DNA of 64,000 nt from GCA-2746795 sp963747345 (GTDB lineage: Bacteria > Chloroflexota > Anaerolineae > Promineifilales > Promineifilaceae). The position numbers were made by a program, and so were the translations under genes. Within the stretch, counting starts at the first letter, position 1, and each line of letters starts with the position of its first letter. Below, piece by piece: positions 41,306-51,962 of this stretch. The stretch spans positions 62,001 through 126,000 of the forward strand of contig CAVVFA010000019.1 of assembly GCA_963747345.1 (NCBI GenBank), in the 5' to 3' direction. The notes beneath the pieces were generated by a model. It ran no database searches and was not told where the DNA came from. It worked only from the letters and a program-made list of their open reading frames with translations.

Positions 41306-41884
41306 ATGAGCGAAGCACAGAATATCGTTATCATAGCTGGCTATCAGGCTGTCGAATTAGCCGAAAAGAACTTTGATCATCTCGTCCAGTTGGTCAAGGA
41401 CAAAACCATCAAAAGTGACGGCATGATCCTTGTCCAAAAAAATCAAGATGGACAGGTCTTAGTTAGCGAAACGGCCGACCACCTGGCGCGTAAGGGAGCA
41501 GGTTGGGGCGGTGGGGTTGGCTTCCTCGTCGGTCTGGCGGCGCCACCGCTCTTGGGCGCAGTGGCCGTCGGTGCTGCTGGTGGTGCGATTGTAGGTAAGT
41601 TTGCCAAGCATAAGGTTGAAAGTGGTATCGAGAGCGGCCTTGGTGAAAAGCTCAAACCAGGCACTGCGGCAATCCTGGCCACCGTCCGCGAACAAGATCG
41701 GTTGGCGGCTGAACGAGCGATGGCTGATTCACCAGCCAAGTCAGTTGCCGTGGTGGATGAAGGTCTTAAAGAAGCACTGGCCGAAGCGCTTGGTAAGTTT
41801 GTTCCCGACCGAACCATATTGCCTATTCCCGATAAGCACATTTGGTGGGGTCGCTGGACGCACATTACGCGATTCAGTGGCTGA
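41306..41884 (+). CDS. DUF1269-like glycine-zipper membrane protein (possibly fused to sulfatase)
   Basis: ACAAGGAGAACAAT precedes the ATG. The 192-residue protein has an N-terminal ferredoxin-like region (NIVIIAGYQAVELAEKNFDHL), a glycine-zipper helix pair GWGGGVGFLVGLAAPPLLGAV and VGAAGGAIVGKFA, and a C-terminal region LEALGKF-like ending ILPIPDKHIW. It resembles DUF1269 proteins, like the one at 50955. The frame stops at 41884, but the sequence LPIPD..FGG..GRT in the adjacent frame is the usual N-terminus of arylsulfatases. So the two domains may be a single polypeptide interrupted by one indel near 41838, or two overlapping genes. Confidence 0.7.
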   Translation: MSEAQNIVIIAGYQAVELAEKNFDHLVQLVKDKTIKSDGMILVQKNQDGQVLVSETADHLARKGAGWGGGVGFLVGLAAPPLLGAVAVGAAGGAIVGKFAKHKVESGIESGLGEKLKPGTAAILATVREQDRLAAERAMADSPAKSVAVVDEGLKEALAEALGKFVPDRTILPIPDKHIWWGRWTHITRFSG

Positions 41885-44206
41885 CTGGTCGATGGTCCCT
41901 GGTCCGAAAGCACCGGAAGATGCCCCGAATGTCTTACTTGTCATCATTGACGATGCGGGGTTTGGCGGGCCTAGCTCTTTTGGCGGCCCTATTAGCACGC
42001 CAGCTTTCGACCGTGTGGGAGAAATGGGTATGGCGTATAATCGGTTTCATGTAACGGCCGTTTGCTCCCCCACCCGCGCCGCCCTCCTCACCGGACGGAA
42101 CCAACACCGCGTCGGCATGGGATCCATCGCTGAATACCCAGGCCCCTTCCCCGGTTACACCGCCGCGCGACCCCGCAGCTGCACCGCCTTCCCGCGCATC
42201 CTCAAAGAAAACGGCTACGTCACCGCCGGATTCGGCAAATGGCATCTCACCCCCGACAACGTGCAGGGTCCGGCTGGCCCCTTCGACCATTGGCCTAAAT
42301 CATGGGGCTTCGACCATTGGTGGGGCTTCCTGAGTGGAGCCGCCGGTCAATACGACCCCATCATCACCCAAGACGACTGGGCGCTGGGCGTGCCAGAAGG
42401 CAAAGATGGCAAGCAATATTACTTCCCAGACGACATCACCGACAAAGCCATTGAATGGTTACACGGGGTACGCGCCCAAGACCAGACCAAACCCTGGATG
42501 ATGTTCTATTCCACGGGTTGCAGCCATGCCCCCCACCACGTCGGCAAAGAATGGGCCGACAAATACAAAGGCAAATTCGACAAGGGCTGGGACAGCCTGC
42601 GCGAAGAGATTTTCGAGCGCCAAAAAGCACTCGGCATCATCCCGCCAGACACCGAACTAACCGCACGACCCGATCTGTTCCCTGCCTGGGACACCCTCAA
42701 CGATGCGCAAAAGAAACTTTATGCCCGTCAGGTAGAAGTCTTTGCTGGTTTCTCAGAAAACGCCGACTGGAACGTAGGCCGCTTGCTCGATTCCATCGAA
42801 GAGATGGGCGATCTCGACAACACCTTGATCATCTACATCTGGGGTGACAACGGCGCCAGCATGGAAGGCACCACCACCGGCTCCTTCAACGAAATGACCT
42901 TCCTCAACGGCATCGTGCTCGACGCTGAACAGCAGTTAGACTTGATTCAGCAGTACGGCGGCATCGAAGCGCTGGGCAGCGAGCATACCGCCCCACACTT
43001 TGCCGCAGCCTGGGCGCACGCCATGAACACCCCCTTCCAATGGGGCAAGCAGACCGCCAGCCATCTGGGCGGCACGCGTGACCCGATGGTCATTGCCTGG
43101 CCGGAAAAGCTCAAGGCAGACAAAACGCCTCGGTCGCAGTTTACCCACGTCATCGATATTGGCCCGACGATTCTGGAAGTGGCTGGCATCCCTGAACCCA
43201 AAGATGGTAGATGGCATCGAGCAAGAGCCAATGGACGGCACGAGCTTCATGTACACCTTTGATGATGCGAGCCGCCGCCGAACGCCACACCATGCAGTAC
43301 TTTGAAATGCTTGGCAGCCGTGCCATGTACAAAGATGGCTGGTGGGCCGCTTCTCGCCCCGACCGCATTCCCTGGGATTTGTCACCCGCTACGTTAGCCA
43401 AGTTTGGCCCCGACGCCGATTGGGATCCAGACCGGGATGTCGGTTGGGAATTGTATGATCTCAGCAAGGACTTCTCGCAGGCGCACAATATCGCCGATCA
43501 GCATCCCGACAAGGTTCAAGAATTGCAAGAACTGTGGTGGCAAGAAGCCGAACGCAACCGCGTTTTGCCCTTGATGGCGGGGCTGTCAGTTATCTATGGC
43601 ATCCTGCCGCCGCTGCCCACCGTCACCCGCTTCGATTTCATGGGTGATGTGCAGAACATCCAACGCGGTATGACGCCGCGTGTTCAAGGGCGGTCATACG
43701 CCATTGAAGGCGAGATAACCGTTCCTGAAGGTGGCGCTGAAGGCGTTATTGTGGCGAATGCAGATTTCACAGGTGGTTATGCGCTGTGGGTGGATGAACA
43801 AGGCTTGTTGCATCACACTTACTCGCTCCTCGGTGTTGAATTCTATCGGCAGGTGTCTACCGAACCGCTGCCTACGGGTGACGTGACAGTTAAGATGCTG
43901 TTTGAAAGTGACGAACCGAAACCAGGTTCCGGTGGCAAGGTATCGCTCTGGGCCAATGACAAACAAATTGGCGAAGGGCGGCTCGATCAGACTGTGCCGA
44001 TTGCCTTCACCTCTTACGCGGGTATGGACATCGGCCGGGACAATGGAGGTGTGGTGGATCTCAACTACGAGGAAAAAGCGCCATACGCCTTTACGGGTAT
44101 TGTCAAAAAAGTTACTTTTGATCTGAAACCGGCTCATATCGAGGCGGAACAGGGTTTGCATGAGCATACCGCCTTAAATGCGGTAGCGGCGGGTATTGCT
44201 GGTTAA
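41830..44206 (+). CDS. Arylsulfatase (frameshift near 43200)
   Basis: The frame from about 41830 reads TFGGVAGRTLRDSVADWS, then NVLLVIIDDAGFGGPSSFGG (metal-binding Asp pair), VCSPTRAALLTGRNQHRVG, the Cys-type sulfatase signature C-x-P-x-R whose cysteine is oxidised to formylglycine, then FGKWHLTP and GDNGASMEG. A second frame continues after 43200 with DGTSFMYTFDD, ELYDLSKDFSQAHNIAD and a C-terminal beta-sandwich of about 200 residues. About 790 residues total, no signal peptide seen. It hydrolyses sulfate esters. A start as a separate gene could be ATG 41892. Needs a formylglycine-generating enzyme, not seen in this window. It lies ahead of a SulP transporter. Confidence 0.9.
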
Positions 44207-44219
44207 GTTTTATATATCT

Positions 44220-44253
44220 CAGGTGCGAAGCACTTGCAAGTACTTCGCACCTG
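44220..44253. terminator. Near-perfect 34-bp palindromic hairpin
   Basis: CAGGTGCGAAG (44220-44230) and CTTCGCACCTG (44243-44253), extended by ACTTG/CAAGT. No T-tract on the plus strand. Placed 14 bases after the sulfatase stop, so probably a terminator or mRNA-stabilising REP. Confidence 0.6.
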
Positions 44254-44376
44254 ACAAAAAGAAAAATTTACAGCAGAATTTTTGCTGGTAGTTGCCTTGT
44301 TTTTAATATCAGGTATTTTCCTCAAACGAGAATACCGACCATCAAGAGTTGGGCAACTATCCAAAAAGGGGCAATT

Positions 44377-44760
44377 ATGAGTAACAAACAGATTGAACCA
44401 CTTAAAGAAGCAAAAACTGTCACGTCAGACGTACGCAGAGTACGTCCCTTGCAAAAAATGCTGCTGATCGATGTGCTGCGGGATAAAGAATCAAGGCCCG
44501 TTTTTTATTGGGCGGGCGGCGTTTTGTTGATTGGCACCCTGGCCTATCATTGGCTGGAAGGGTGGAGTTTACTCGACTCTCTCTATTTTTGCGTCATCAG
44601 TTTAGCAACCATTGGTTATGGCGACCTGACGCCCACGACCCCAGAAGCAAAGTTATTTACCATTATCTATGTTATCAACGGTATTGGTATTTTGTTAGCG
44701 ATGTTTGACAGGATACGAACAGTTCGTGAAATACCCTTAGAGCAGCGGAGCAAACAATAA
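44377..44760 (+). CDS. Two-helix potassium channel
   Basis: The 127-residue protein has an N-terminal cytoplasmic helix rich in Lys and Arg, membrane helix 1 (VFYWAGGVLLIGTLAYHW), a pore helix and the K+ selectivity filter TIGYGD, then helix 2 (LFTIIYVINGIGILLAM). This is the minimal Ion_trans_2 unit that forms a tetrameric K+ channel. No RCK domain, so gating by cytoplasmic ligands is not indicated. The start ATG is weakly supported by AAAGGGG. Neighbours are the sulfatase and a CLC protein. Confidence 0.93.
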   Translation: MSNKQIEPLKEAKTVTSDVRRVRPLQKMLLIDVLRDKESRPVFYWAGGVLLIGTLAYHWLEGWSLLDSLYFCVISLATIGYGDLTPTTPEAKLFTIIYVINGIGILLAMFDRIRTVREIPLEQRSKQ

Positions 44761-44903
44761 AGAAACGTCTGATGTGTGATAACGGCCGTTACGTAACTAC
44801 TTGTCAGCTCCTATTCAAGTATAGCCTGTATCCAACACGGGTGACGGTTATCATCCTCGAAAAATGAATCATACTTGTATACAGAAACATGAGGGAAGAA
44901 TTT

Positions 44904-46179
44904 ATGTCAGACGAATTTAACTTACGATCAAAAAGCTATCAGAAACAGTTGGGTTGGGGTTTGTTGACAGGTTTGCTTAGTTCAATTGGCGCATTTATTT
45001 TTATTGCGCTGGTAGATAGGGGGACGGATCTGGTGTGGCCTACTAAACCGGGCTGGGAACCGTTCTCTGGCTCCTGGATGATTGTGGCTGTGATGACGCT
45101 GTTTGGTTTGATTGTGGGGCTTATTCATCAGTTTACGTCAGCCGCACAATTGGACGTTTTTGAGGCAGTGGACAACGGCCGTTTAGACCCCAAACCTGTG
45201 CCTGCTTCTGTACTTGCCTCGTTCATGTCACTCATTGGCGGCTTCAGCCTGGGGCCAGAAGTGCCCACGGGCATGTTGGCGGCTGGATTGGGTACCTGGC
45301 TGTCTGAGCGACGCAAGCTGGACAAGGATACCACGCGCACCAATGTTTTGAGCAGTGTGTCTGGCGCGTATGCTGGTTTATTTTCTTCACCACTTGCTCT
45401 CATCATGATGCTGCTTAGAATCGACCCACATGCAAACGGCCGTTTACTATGGCACTTTATTTATTGCGGGTTTGGCAGCGGCAATCGGCTTTAGCCTTTT
45501 TTATTGGCTGGGCGGAGACATGTTTTCTAATTTGTTGGGTTTAGTACAGCCGCCCGACTATGATTTGCGGGTTTATGACGTGGGCTTGGGTGTTGTCTTT
45601 GGACTTATCGCGGTTCCAGTGGCTGTTATATTTTTGTTAATTGCCAAGCTGCTCGGCCGTTTGGTCGTCCCCTTAAACGGCCAACCGATTGTTCGCGGTG
45701 TGTTAGGCGGCTTGCTGCTTGGTTTGTTAGGCAAGGCGCTGCCCATCACCCTGTTTTTGGGGACGGATGGTCTGGCAATCACCACCCAAGATGCTGCAGA
45801 AATTGGGGTTGCGCTGCTGATTGTGTTTGCTTTAGCCAAAATGGTGGCTTTGGCGGGGGCGCTATCGTTTGGGTTTATTGGCGGGCCTATCTTTCCCATG
45901 TTGTTTGTGGGCGCTACATTGGGGTCTGCCATCAATCTGGCATTCCCCCAAATTCCCCTGGGATTGTCTGTGGGCTGTATGATGGTGGCTGTGCCGGCCG
46001 TTGTCGTGCCTATTCCGCTTGCTCTGGCAGTGATCGGCATTCTGGTGATGGGGCTTTCGCCGACGAACAGTTTGCCCGTTGTGATGGCCTCATTGACTGC
46101 CTTCTCTGTTGCGCATGGGCTTGGCTTGTTCGCTGGTGGAAAGAAGAAAGAAGAAGAACCGGAAACGGCCGTTTCCTAA
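44904..46179 (+). CDS. CLC-family chloride channel/transporter (frameshift near 45430)
   Basis: GAGGGAAG precedes ATG 44904 (MSDEFNLRSKSY). The first frame gives helices and GGFSLGPEVPTGMLAAG, the CLC anion-filter motif with the gating Glu (GxEGP-like, here GPEVP), then SSPLALIMMLL. Near 45430, beside the palindrome AAACGGCCGTTT, the frame changes and continues with TAVYYGTLFIAGLAAA, FIGGPIFPMLFVGATLG and a Val/Pro-rich filter end. Together about 420 residues, ten or more helices, without C-terminal CBS domains. Function is chloride/proton exchange or chloride conductance. The single indel is probably a sequence error. Confidence 0.88.
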
Positions 46180-46206
46180 ACCAGTTGCATCCTTCAGGAG
46201 GGAATC

Positions 46207-47920
46207 ATGGAACCAAGCAAGCAAGAAAAAAATGAAGATAGCAGCACTGCTGAAAATGCCAAACCACCACGTCAGGGATTTGTGCCAAACATCATTTCCG
46301 GCCTGGCTACGGGCCTTTTCAGCATACCGGAAGGCATGGCTTATGCCCAATTAGCGGGCGTGAATCCTGTCTATGGGTTGTATTCCGGTATTATCGCTAC
46401 CATTGTGGCTTCGCTAAGTACGGGCACGGTTCTGATGATGAGCACCCTCACCAGCGCCATTGCCCTGGCGACAGGCAGCGTCATCGCCATGGCTGGCATT
46501 CAAGATAGCCAGATGCCGCAAGCCTTATTCACCATTACATTTCTGGTGGGTGCAATCATGTTTGTGCTGGGTATTTTTCGGCTGGGCAACATTGTTAACT
46601 TTGTCTCCAATGCCGTGATGACGGGCTTTGTGGCTGGCGCTTCGCTCCTGATTATTTTGGGGCAAGAGCATCACCTGACGGGGTACAGCCCCACTGGCGC
46701 GAATGAGATGCAGAAGACAATTAACTGGTTGCAAAACATATCCCAATGGGACGGCACAACGGTGGCTGTTTCTGTGGCCGTGATCATCTTTATGGTGTCG
46801 CTGAAGCGTGTACGTGCTCTAGAAAAAGTTCGCCCCCATCATTGTGTTGGTGGTGGCTACGGCCGTTATCAATATCTTTAATATTCAAACGGAACTGGTG
46901 GCTAGCATTGCTACTATTCCCAATAGTTTACCGACGTTTATGTTACCTAACTTTAGCTTGATACCAACACTAGCAGCAGGATCGCTGTCGGTGGCATTGG
47001 TGGCATTGGCGCAGGGGGCGGGCATCAGTACTGCCGTTCCCAATCCTGATGGCAGTAAAGCGAGCCAATCCCGCGATTTTCTGGGTGAGGGATTGGGTAA
47101 CCTGGCAGGTAGTTTCTTTCAATCGATGGGTACCGGTGGTTCTCTATCACGTACGGGAATTAGTGTGGGGGCTGGGGCAAACGGCCGTTTAGGCGGTGTC
47201 TTTGCGGGGCTGTGGTTAGGTCTCATCGTACTGTTGTTTGGTAGTTCAGCCGAAAAAGTGCCGTTAGCCGTTATTGGCGGCATGTTGGTTGTGGTCGGCG
47301 TAGAGCTCATTATGGCTCGTGTGCCCAGCGCCCGTCTGGTGCTAAAAACGGGTGACAAAGGCGCTATCATAGCGATGGCACTGACCTTCTTTTCCGCCTT
47401 GTTCATTCCCTTGCAATATACCATTTTCCTGGGTGCATTGTTGTCACTATTCCTTTATGTGGTTGCATCAGCACAAAAATTGAATATGCAGGAAGCGGTA
47501 CGGATAAGTGAGGGTGAATGGGAAATGCAAGACGCACCAACCGAATTAAAATCCCATCAAGCGACCGTTCTCGTGATACAGGGCTTGGATTTCTTTGCTG
47601 AAGTGCCTGTCCTGGCAGACAAAATGCCTGCGGCACGCGGCGTTACCAATGCCGCTGTCATCCTGGTCATTCATGATATGCAAAGGATAACGAGCACAGG
47701 GGTAAAATGGCTGGAAAAGTATGTGCAAGAGCTGCAAGCAAATAACTGTTTGCTTATCCTGGCTGACGTCAATCCTTTCATCATGAAAGTCTTATCCGAC
47801 AGTGGTGCGATGGAGATTATTGGCGCTGAAAACGTCATTCCGGCAACCTCGCGCATATTGGCCGCGGAAGAAACGGCCTGGGCAGCGGCGCAAGTCTGGC
47901 TGTTGGAACACACGACATAG
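46207..47920 (+). CDS. SulP-family anion transporter with STAS domain (frameshift near 46830)
   Basis: AGGAGGGAATC precedes the ATG. The first frame has SGLATGLFSIPEGMAYAQLAGVNPVYGLYSGI in shortened form of the SulP signature, helices 1-6, and the second frame from about 46830 continues LVVATAVINIFNIQT, GSFFQSMGTGGSLSRTGIS and five more helices; the last 130 residues form a STAS domain (VLVIQGLDFFAEVPVLADKM, SGAMEIIG). About 570 residues. One indel at the run GAAAAAGTTCGCCCCC explains the shift. SulP proteins take up sulfate, bicarbonate or other anions; the sulfatase upstream suggests sulfate here. The gene starts 27 bases after the CLC stop, so it may be co-transcribed. Confidence 0.9.
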
Positions 47921-47954
47921 CCTTTTACACCATTTAGCTTCCAATTTATTTTCT

Positions 47955-47996
47955 ACAAAAACAGATTCAATCTATGCAGATTGAATCTGTTTTTGT
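47955..47996. terminator. Strong bidirectional terminator after the SulP gene
   Basis: ACAAAAACAGATTCAATCT (47955-47973) and AGATTGAATCTGTTTTTGT (47978-47996) pair perfectly over 19 bases around ATGC. The distal part of the 3' arm is T-rich and followed by GTATTTT. Confidence 0.85.
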
Positions 47997-48104
47997 GTAT
48001 TTTCTGTTTAGCATGGTTACAGGGCAATTACCCTTTGATGTGTAATTCTGTTAGAATTTCTCTAACCGCGATAGAAAAATAATTTTATGCGATAAAGGTG
48101 ATAC

Positions 48105-50790
48105 ATGCCTGAAACGGCCGTTATATCTAATTTTTTACGCGCCAAACTCCATCGCCCCGTACTACCAGAGGATCATGTGGAGCGTCCGCGCCTGTTGGCG
48201 CAGCTAGAGAAAATTTCGCATTATCAGGTGGCTGTGGTGACCGCCCCGGCTGGCTACGGTAAATCTACCCTGGTGAGTGCCTGGATAGAACAGGTTCACT
48301 GCCCTAATGCCTGGCTCTCATTGGATGAAGGAGACGACGATCTTGTCGTTTTCATTGGCTACTTCGTGGCCGCCATCCAATCTATATTCCCCGGGTTTGG
48401 CGAACAGATATTGACATTAGCTACATCCGCTTCACGGCCGTCGCTGCCCACAATTAGCAGCTATCTGCTCCATGAAATTAGATCAGTTAACGCAAGATTT
48501 TGTATTGGTATTGGATGATATTCATCTGTTGACCAATACAGAAATTCACGAACTGTTGGGCGGGTTATTGCAATATCCGCTGCCCCATTTTCACCTGGTT
48601 CTGATCAGCCGCCACGATCCACCACAGCAGCTAGCAAAGCTGCGTGCCCAAAGTAGATTAATAGAACTGCGAGCCAAAGAGCTGCGTTTTTCACAAACAG
48701 AAGTTGCCAACTTTATTGAGAAAACACTGCCATCCTTGTCCGATGAGGACACCATCAAGCGCTTAACGGATAAGACAGAAGGCTGGCCGGTGGGCTTGCG
48801 TTTGGCAGTTATCGCCATTCGCCGCTGGGGAGTTGATGATTACCAACCGGCTATTTTACAAGTAGAAAACCCGTACGTTCTTGAGTATTTGGTCAATGAG
48901 GTGTTGACTGCGTCAACCCTCGGCTGTCCGCGATTTTCTGCTGAAATCCGCTATCCTTGACCGTTTCTGTGTACCATTGTGTGCCGCTGTGATGGATGAT
49001 AGACTCACTCGATTTAGGTATCTTGCCCCAATTGGAAAAAGAAGGATTGTTCATCGAATCGCTCGATAATCAGAAAGAATGGTATCGTTATCATCACCTG
49101 TTCAGAGACCTGCTGCGCACCCAGCTTGGAAGAACAAGTCTCGGCAGCTGACATTGCCGCGCTGCATCTACGAGCAGGTGAATGGTTGGCAGCCAATGAT
49201 TATTTAGAAGCGGCCATTGACCATGCCCTGGCCAGCGGTGATGTGTCGGCAGCCGCCAACATCTTGGCCGCCCAAAGTATTATTATCATCAACGAGGAGC
49301 GGTGGCTTCTATTAGAGAATTTGCTAAACAAGTTTCCCTCGACCGTTATCAGTGAGAATCCAAAATTACTGCTGTTATTGGCCTGGCTTACGCTAACCAA
49401 GATGCAGTTAGCACAATTGGGAATTATTCGGGAACGATTAGAAACGTATTTAGAATCAGTTTCTTTAACGCCTGAGGAAACACGTTTCCTGGCCTGTTCT
49501 ATCCACACTTTTGCTGAAGCCAGGGATAATTGGATTTCAGATTATGAAGGCGCTATTTTTCATGCTCGTCAAGCATTGGCGCTCACGAAGCCAGAGTGGG
49601 GTTTGATGAATGGATATGTCTGGGTTCATTTGGGAACGGCTACCCATCAACTGGAAGGGGGGCAAGCCGGGTTAACCGCCTTGATTGAAGAAAATCGGTT
49701 GGTAGCTTCTGTCGTCAATAGAATTCGCAAACATATTGCTATTGGCTTTGTTGACTGGATGACCGGGGATTTGCTGAAGCTTTTGCACACCGCGCAAAAT
49801 GGATTAGCTCTGATCAACGAACGGCCGTTGTTTACAAGTAAAAGCATGCTGCATCTGCACGCAGGCAGCGCCTGCTATGCTCGTAATGATCTTGACGGCG
49901 CTGAACAACATTTTGGCGCTGTTTTGGATATGAAACACGGATTTCAATTCCAAGCCTATATCTTAAGTGCGATTGGGATGGCAATGATTTATCAGGCGAA
50001 AAACAAGGTTGAAGCAGCAAGGCAGATGTCGGAAACGGCCGTTAACTTCTGCCTGGAAATGGAACACACCGCCCTTCTATTTATGGCGAGAGCTTTTCAG
50101 GCCGAGTTGGCATTACGGCAAGGGCGCCTTGGAACAGCCAGCTTATGGGCTGAGCAAATTGATGGAAAGGCCCTGTCTAAATTAATGCCATATCACTATC
50201 AACCACAACTGACACTGCCCTACATTTGGTTAACGGCAGCGACGCCGGATAGTCATCAACTGGCTGAAACCGAACTGCGGCGATTACACGATATTGTGTT
50301 CACAAATCATAATGTTCCCTGTCAAATTAAAGTGTTGGCTATGCAAGCGCTTCTTTATCAAGCCAATAACGAGAGCCAAGCGGCGGAAGACGTGCTGGTG
50401 CAGGCTGTCCGGCTGGCGCAGCCTGGCGGTTTTATCCGCGCCTTTGTGGATTTGGGTCCGCAAATGGCTGTGCTGCTTAAACATCTCTATTTTCAGGGAT
50501 ATGCACCAACCTTCATCCAGCAAATTTTAAAGGCTTTCCCCACTTCTAACCCATCGGCAAACAGTGTGCAAACCCTGGCTCTGATTGAAACATTGACTGA
50601 TCGTGAAATAGAAGTGTTGAGCCTGCTGGCGCAGCGCTTGAGCAACAAAGAAATTTCCAAAGTGTTATTCATTTCACCGGAGACGGTAAAGCGACATACC
50701 AGTAATATTTACCAAAAACTTCAGGTAAAAAATCGCCGGCAGGCTGTGTCTAAAGCCTACACTCTAAATCTTTTGGTTGATGCAGCCTAA
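48105..50790 (+). CDS. MalT-type LuxR family ATPase regulator (frameshifts)
   Basis: The start frame has LRAKLHRPVLPEDHVERPRLL and the Walker A VTAPAGYGKSTLVSAW, then a shift near 48490 into LVLDDIHLLTN (Walker B), LVLISRHDPP and KTEGWPVGLRLAVIA; after 48930 and again near 49010-49120 further shifts lead to the long helical repeat domain (49126-50550) and the C-terminal LuxR helix-turn-helix LTDREIEVLSLLAQRLSNKE with FISPETVKRHTSNIYQKL. About 890 residues. MalT-like regulators bind ATP and an inducer, then activate promoters. Its target may be the adjacent sulfatase/ion cluster; this is inference. Three indels, with the functional motifs intact. Confidence 0.88.
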
Positions 50791-50954
50791 TCCAGCGGAA
50801 TAAGTTCCTCGCACCTGTATATCATTCCATCAAAACAATACAACTTTTATACATATTTTCGATGCTGTTGGTTGCCTGCTGAATCCTGTACGCTTATTGT
50901 GGTATATGCAATAAATATTATATTGAGGGATTATGAGCAAAAGGCAGGTAGATC

Positions 50955-51425
50955 ATGGGCATGTTATTGGTGCTGGCGTTCGATTATGAAAATGGCGCTC
51001 AAGAGATGATTAACCAGGTTCAAGCCCAACAAAGGCAGCAATTGCTCATTGTTTCTGATGCGGCTCTTGTCATCCGGCAAATGGATGAAAAGGTCAAGGT
51101 TAAACAGGTGAACAGTCTCGTAGGCTCTGGGGCGTGGGGCGGCGCTTTTTGGGGTTTGTTGGTTGGCCTGCTTTTTGGTCAATCTTTGCCATGTGTGCCA
51201 CCTCCTGATGTGACACAATATGGTCTTGATGCGTACTTTATCAACCAAATCAAGCTTGCCATTAAACCGGGTAATTCAGCGTTATTTTTAATGATCCCAC
51301 ATGTAACCAATGATGATGCGCTGGCAGAGTTGGCTGAATCTGCCACGCAACAACTGGGCATGCAGCTGAGTTTAGAAGATGAGACCAAGATGCGTGATGC
51401 CTTTGGCGTGATGGACGATTATTAG
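50955..51425 (+). CDS. DUF1269 membrane protein
   Basis: The 156-residue protein has an N-terminal alpha/beta unit (MLLVLAFDYENGAQEMINQVQ), a glycine-zipper hairpin (GSGAWGGAFWGLLVGLLFG), and the DUF1269 C-terminal pattern YGLDAYFINQIKLAIKPGNS followed by ALFLMI. Function of the family is not known. It is a paralogue of the protein at 41306. An ATG at 50933 in another frame is excluded. The ribosome-binding site is AAAGGCAGG. Confidence 0.88.
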   Translation: MGMLLVLAFDYENGAQEMINQVQAQQRQQLLIVSDAALVIRQMDEKVKVKQVNSLVGSGAWGGAFWGLLVGLLFGQSLPCVPPPDVTQYGLDAYFINQIKLAIKPGNSALFLMIPHVTNDDALAELAESATQQLGMQLSLEDETKMRDAFGVMDDY

Positions 51426-51568
51426 AATTGGAAACGGCCGTTGGTGCCGAAAGAATGCGCTTCCAAAATGGCGGTTCGGCTCCAGCATCATAACCATGGT
51501 TTTATATTGTTTATTGTGCTTTGTGATTTTTAATCCAAAGCAATATCACATATAAAGGAGATTAGATT

Positions 51569-51868
51569 ATGTGTTGTGCATTTTTAGCACTCGTTTTGCT
51601 TGGCCCCCGTGTTTTTGGCGCATTTTGGTGGCTTATCCAACCCATCCGCTGGCAAGCCGCTTTCAACAGTTGGCCCAGTGCTTATTGGATTTGGCCGATC
51701 TTGGGCATCATTTTCCTTCCCTGGACGACAATCATGTATGTTATCGTCTCACCTGGCGGCGTAACTAGCTGGGATTGGTTGTGGATTGGCATTATGGTGT
51801 TTGCAGATATTGCGTCTTATGGTGGTGGTGTCGGCCGTAAACGTGTTCCAGGTTATGAAGGTTATTAG
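51569..51868 (+). CDS. Small membrane protein of unknown function
   Basis: AAAGGAG lies 8 bases before the ATG. The 99-residue protein starts MCCAFLALVLLGPRVFGAFWW and has two or three Trp-rich membrane helices (about 3-25, 43-65 and 70-88), ending in a basic tail RKRVPGYEGY. No named family could be assigned. It lies just upstream of a strong terminator and is probably a separate unit with the DUF1269 gene 143 bases before. Confidence 0.75.
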   Translation: MCCAFLALVLLGPRVFGAFWWLIQPIRWQAAFNSWPSAYWIWPILGIIFLPWTTIMYVIVSPGGVTSWDWLWIGIMVFADIASYGGGVGRKRVPGYEGY

Positions 51869-51896
51869 TACCCTATAATTTTTTGTGCGTTCCAAT

Positions 51897-51931
51897 AAAA
51901 AAGCCCGAGGCATTATGCCTCGGGCTTTTTT
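51897..51931. terminator. Bidirectional intrinsic terminator
   Basis: AAAAAAGCCCGAGGCAT and its complement ATGCCTCGGGCTTTTTT form a perfect hairpin with A and T tracts on either side. Serves both the small membrane protein (plus) and rny (minus). Confidence 0.92.
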
Positions 51932-51962
51932 ATTTAGGGTGATTTTGCGGCAACCCGTTAAG

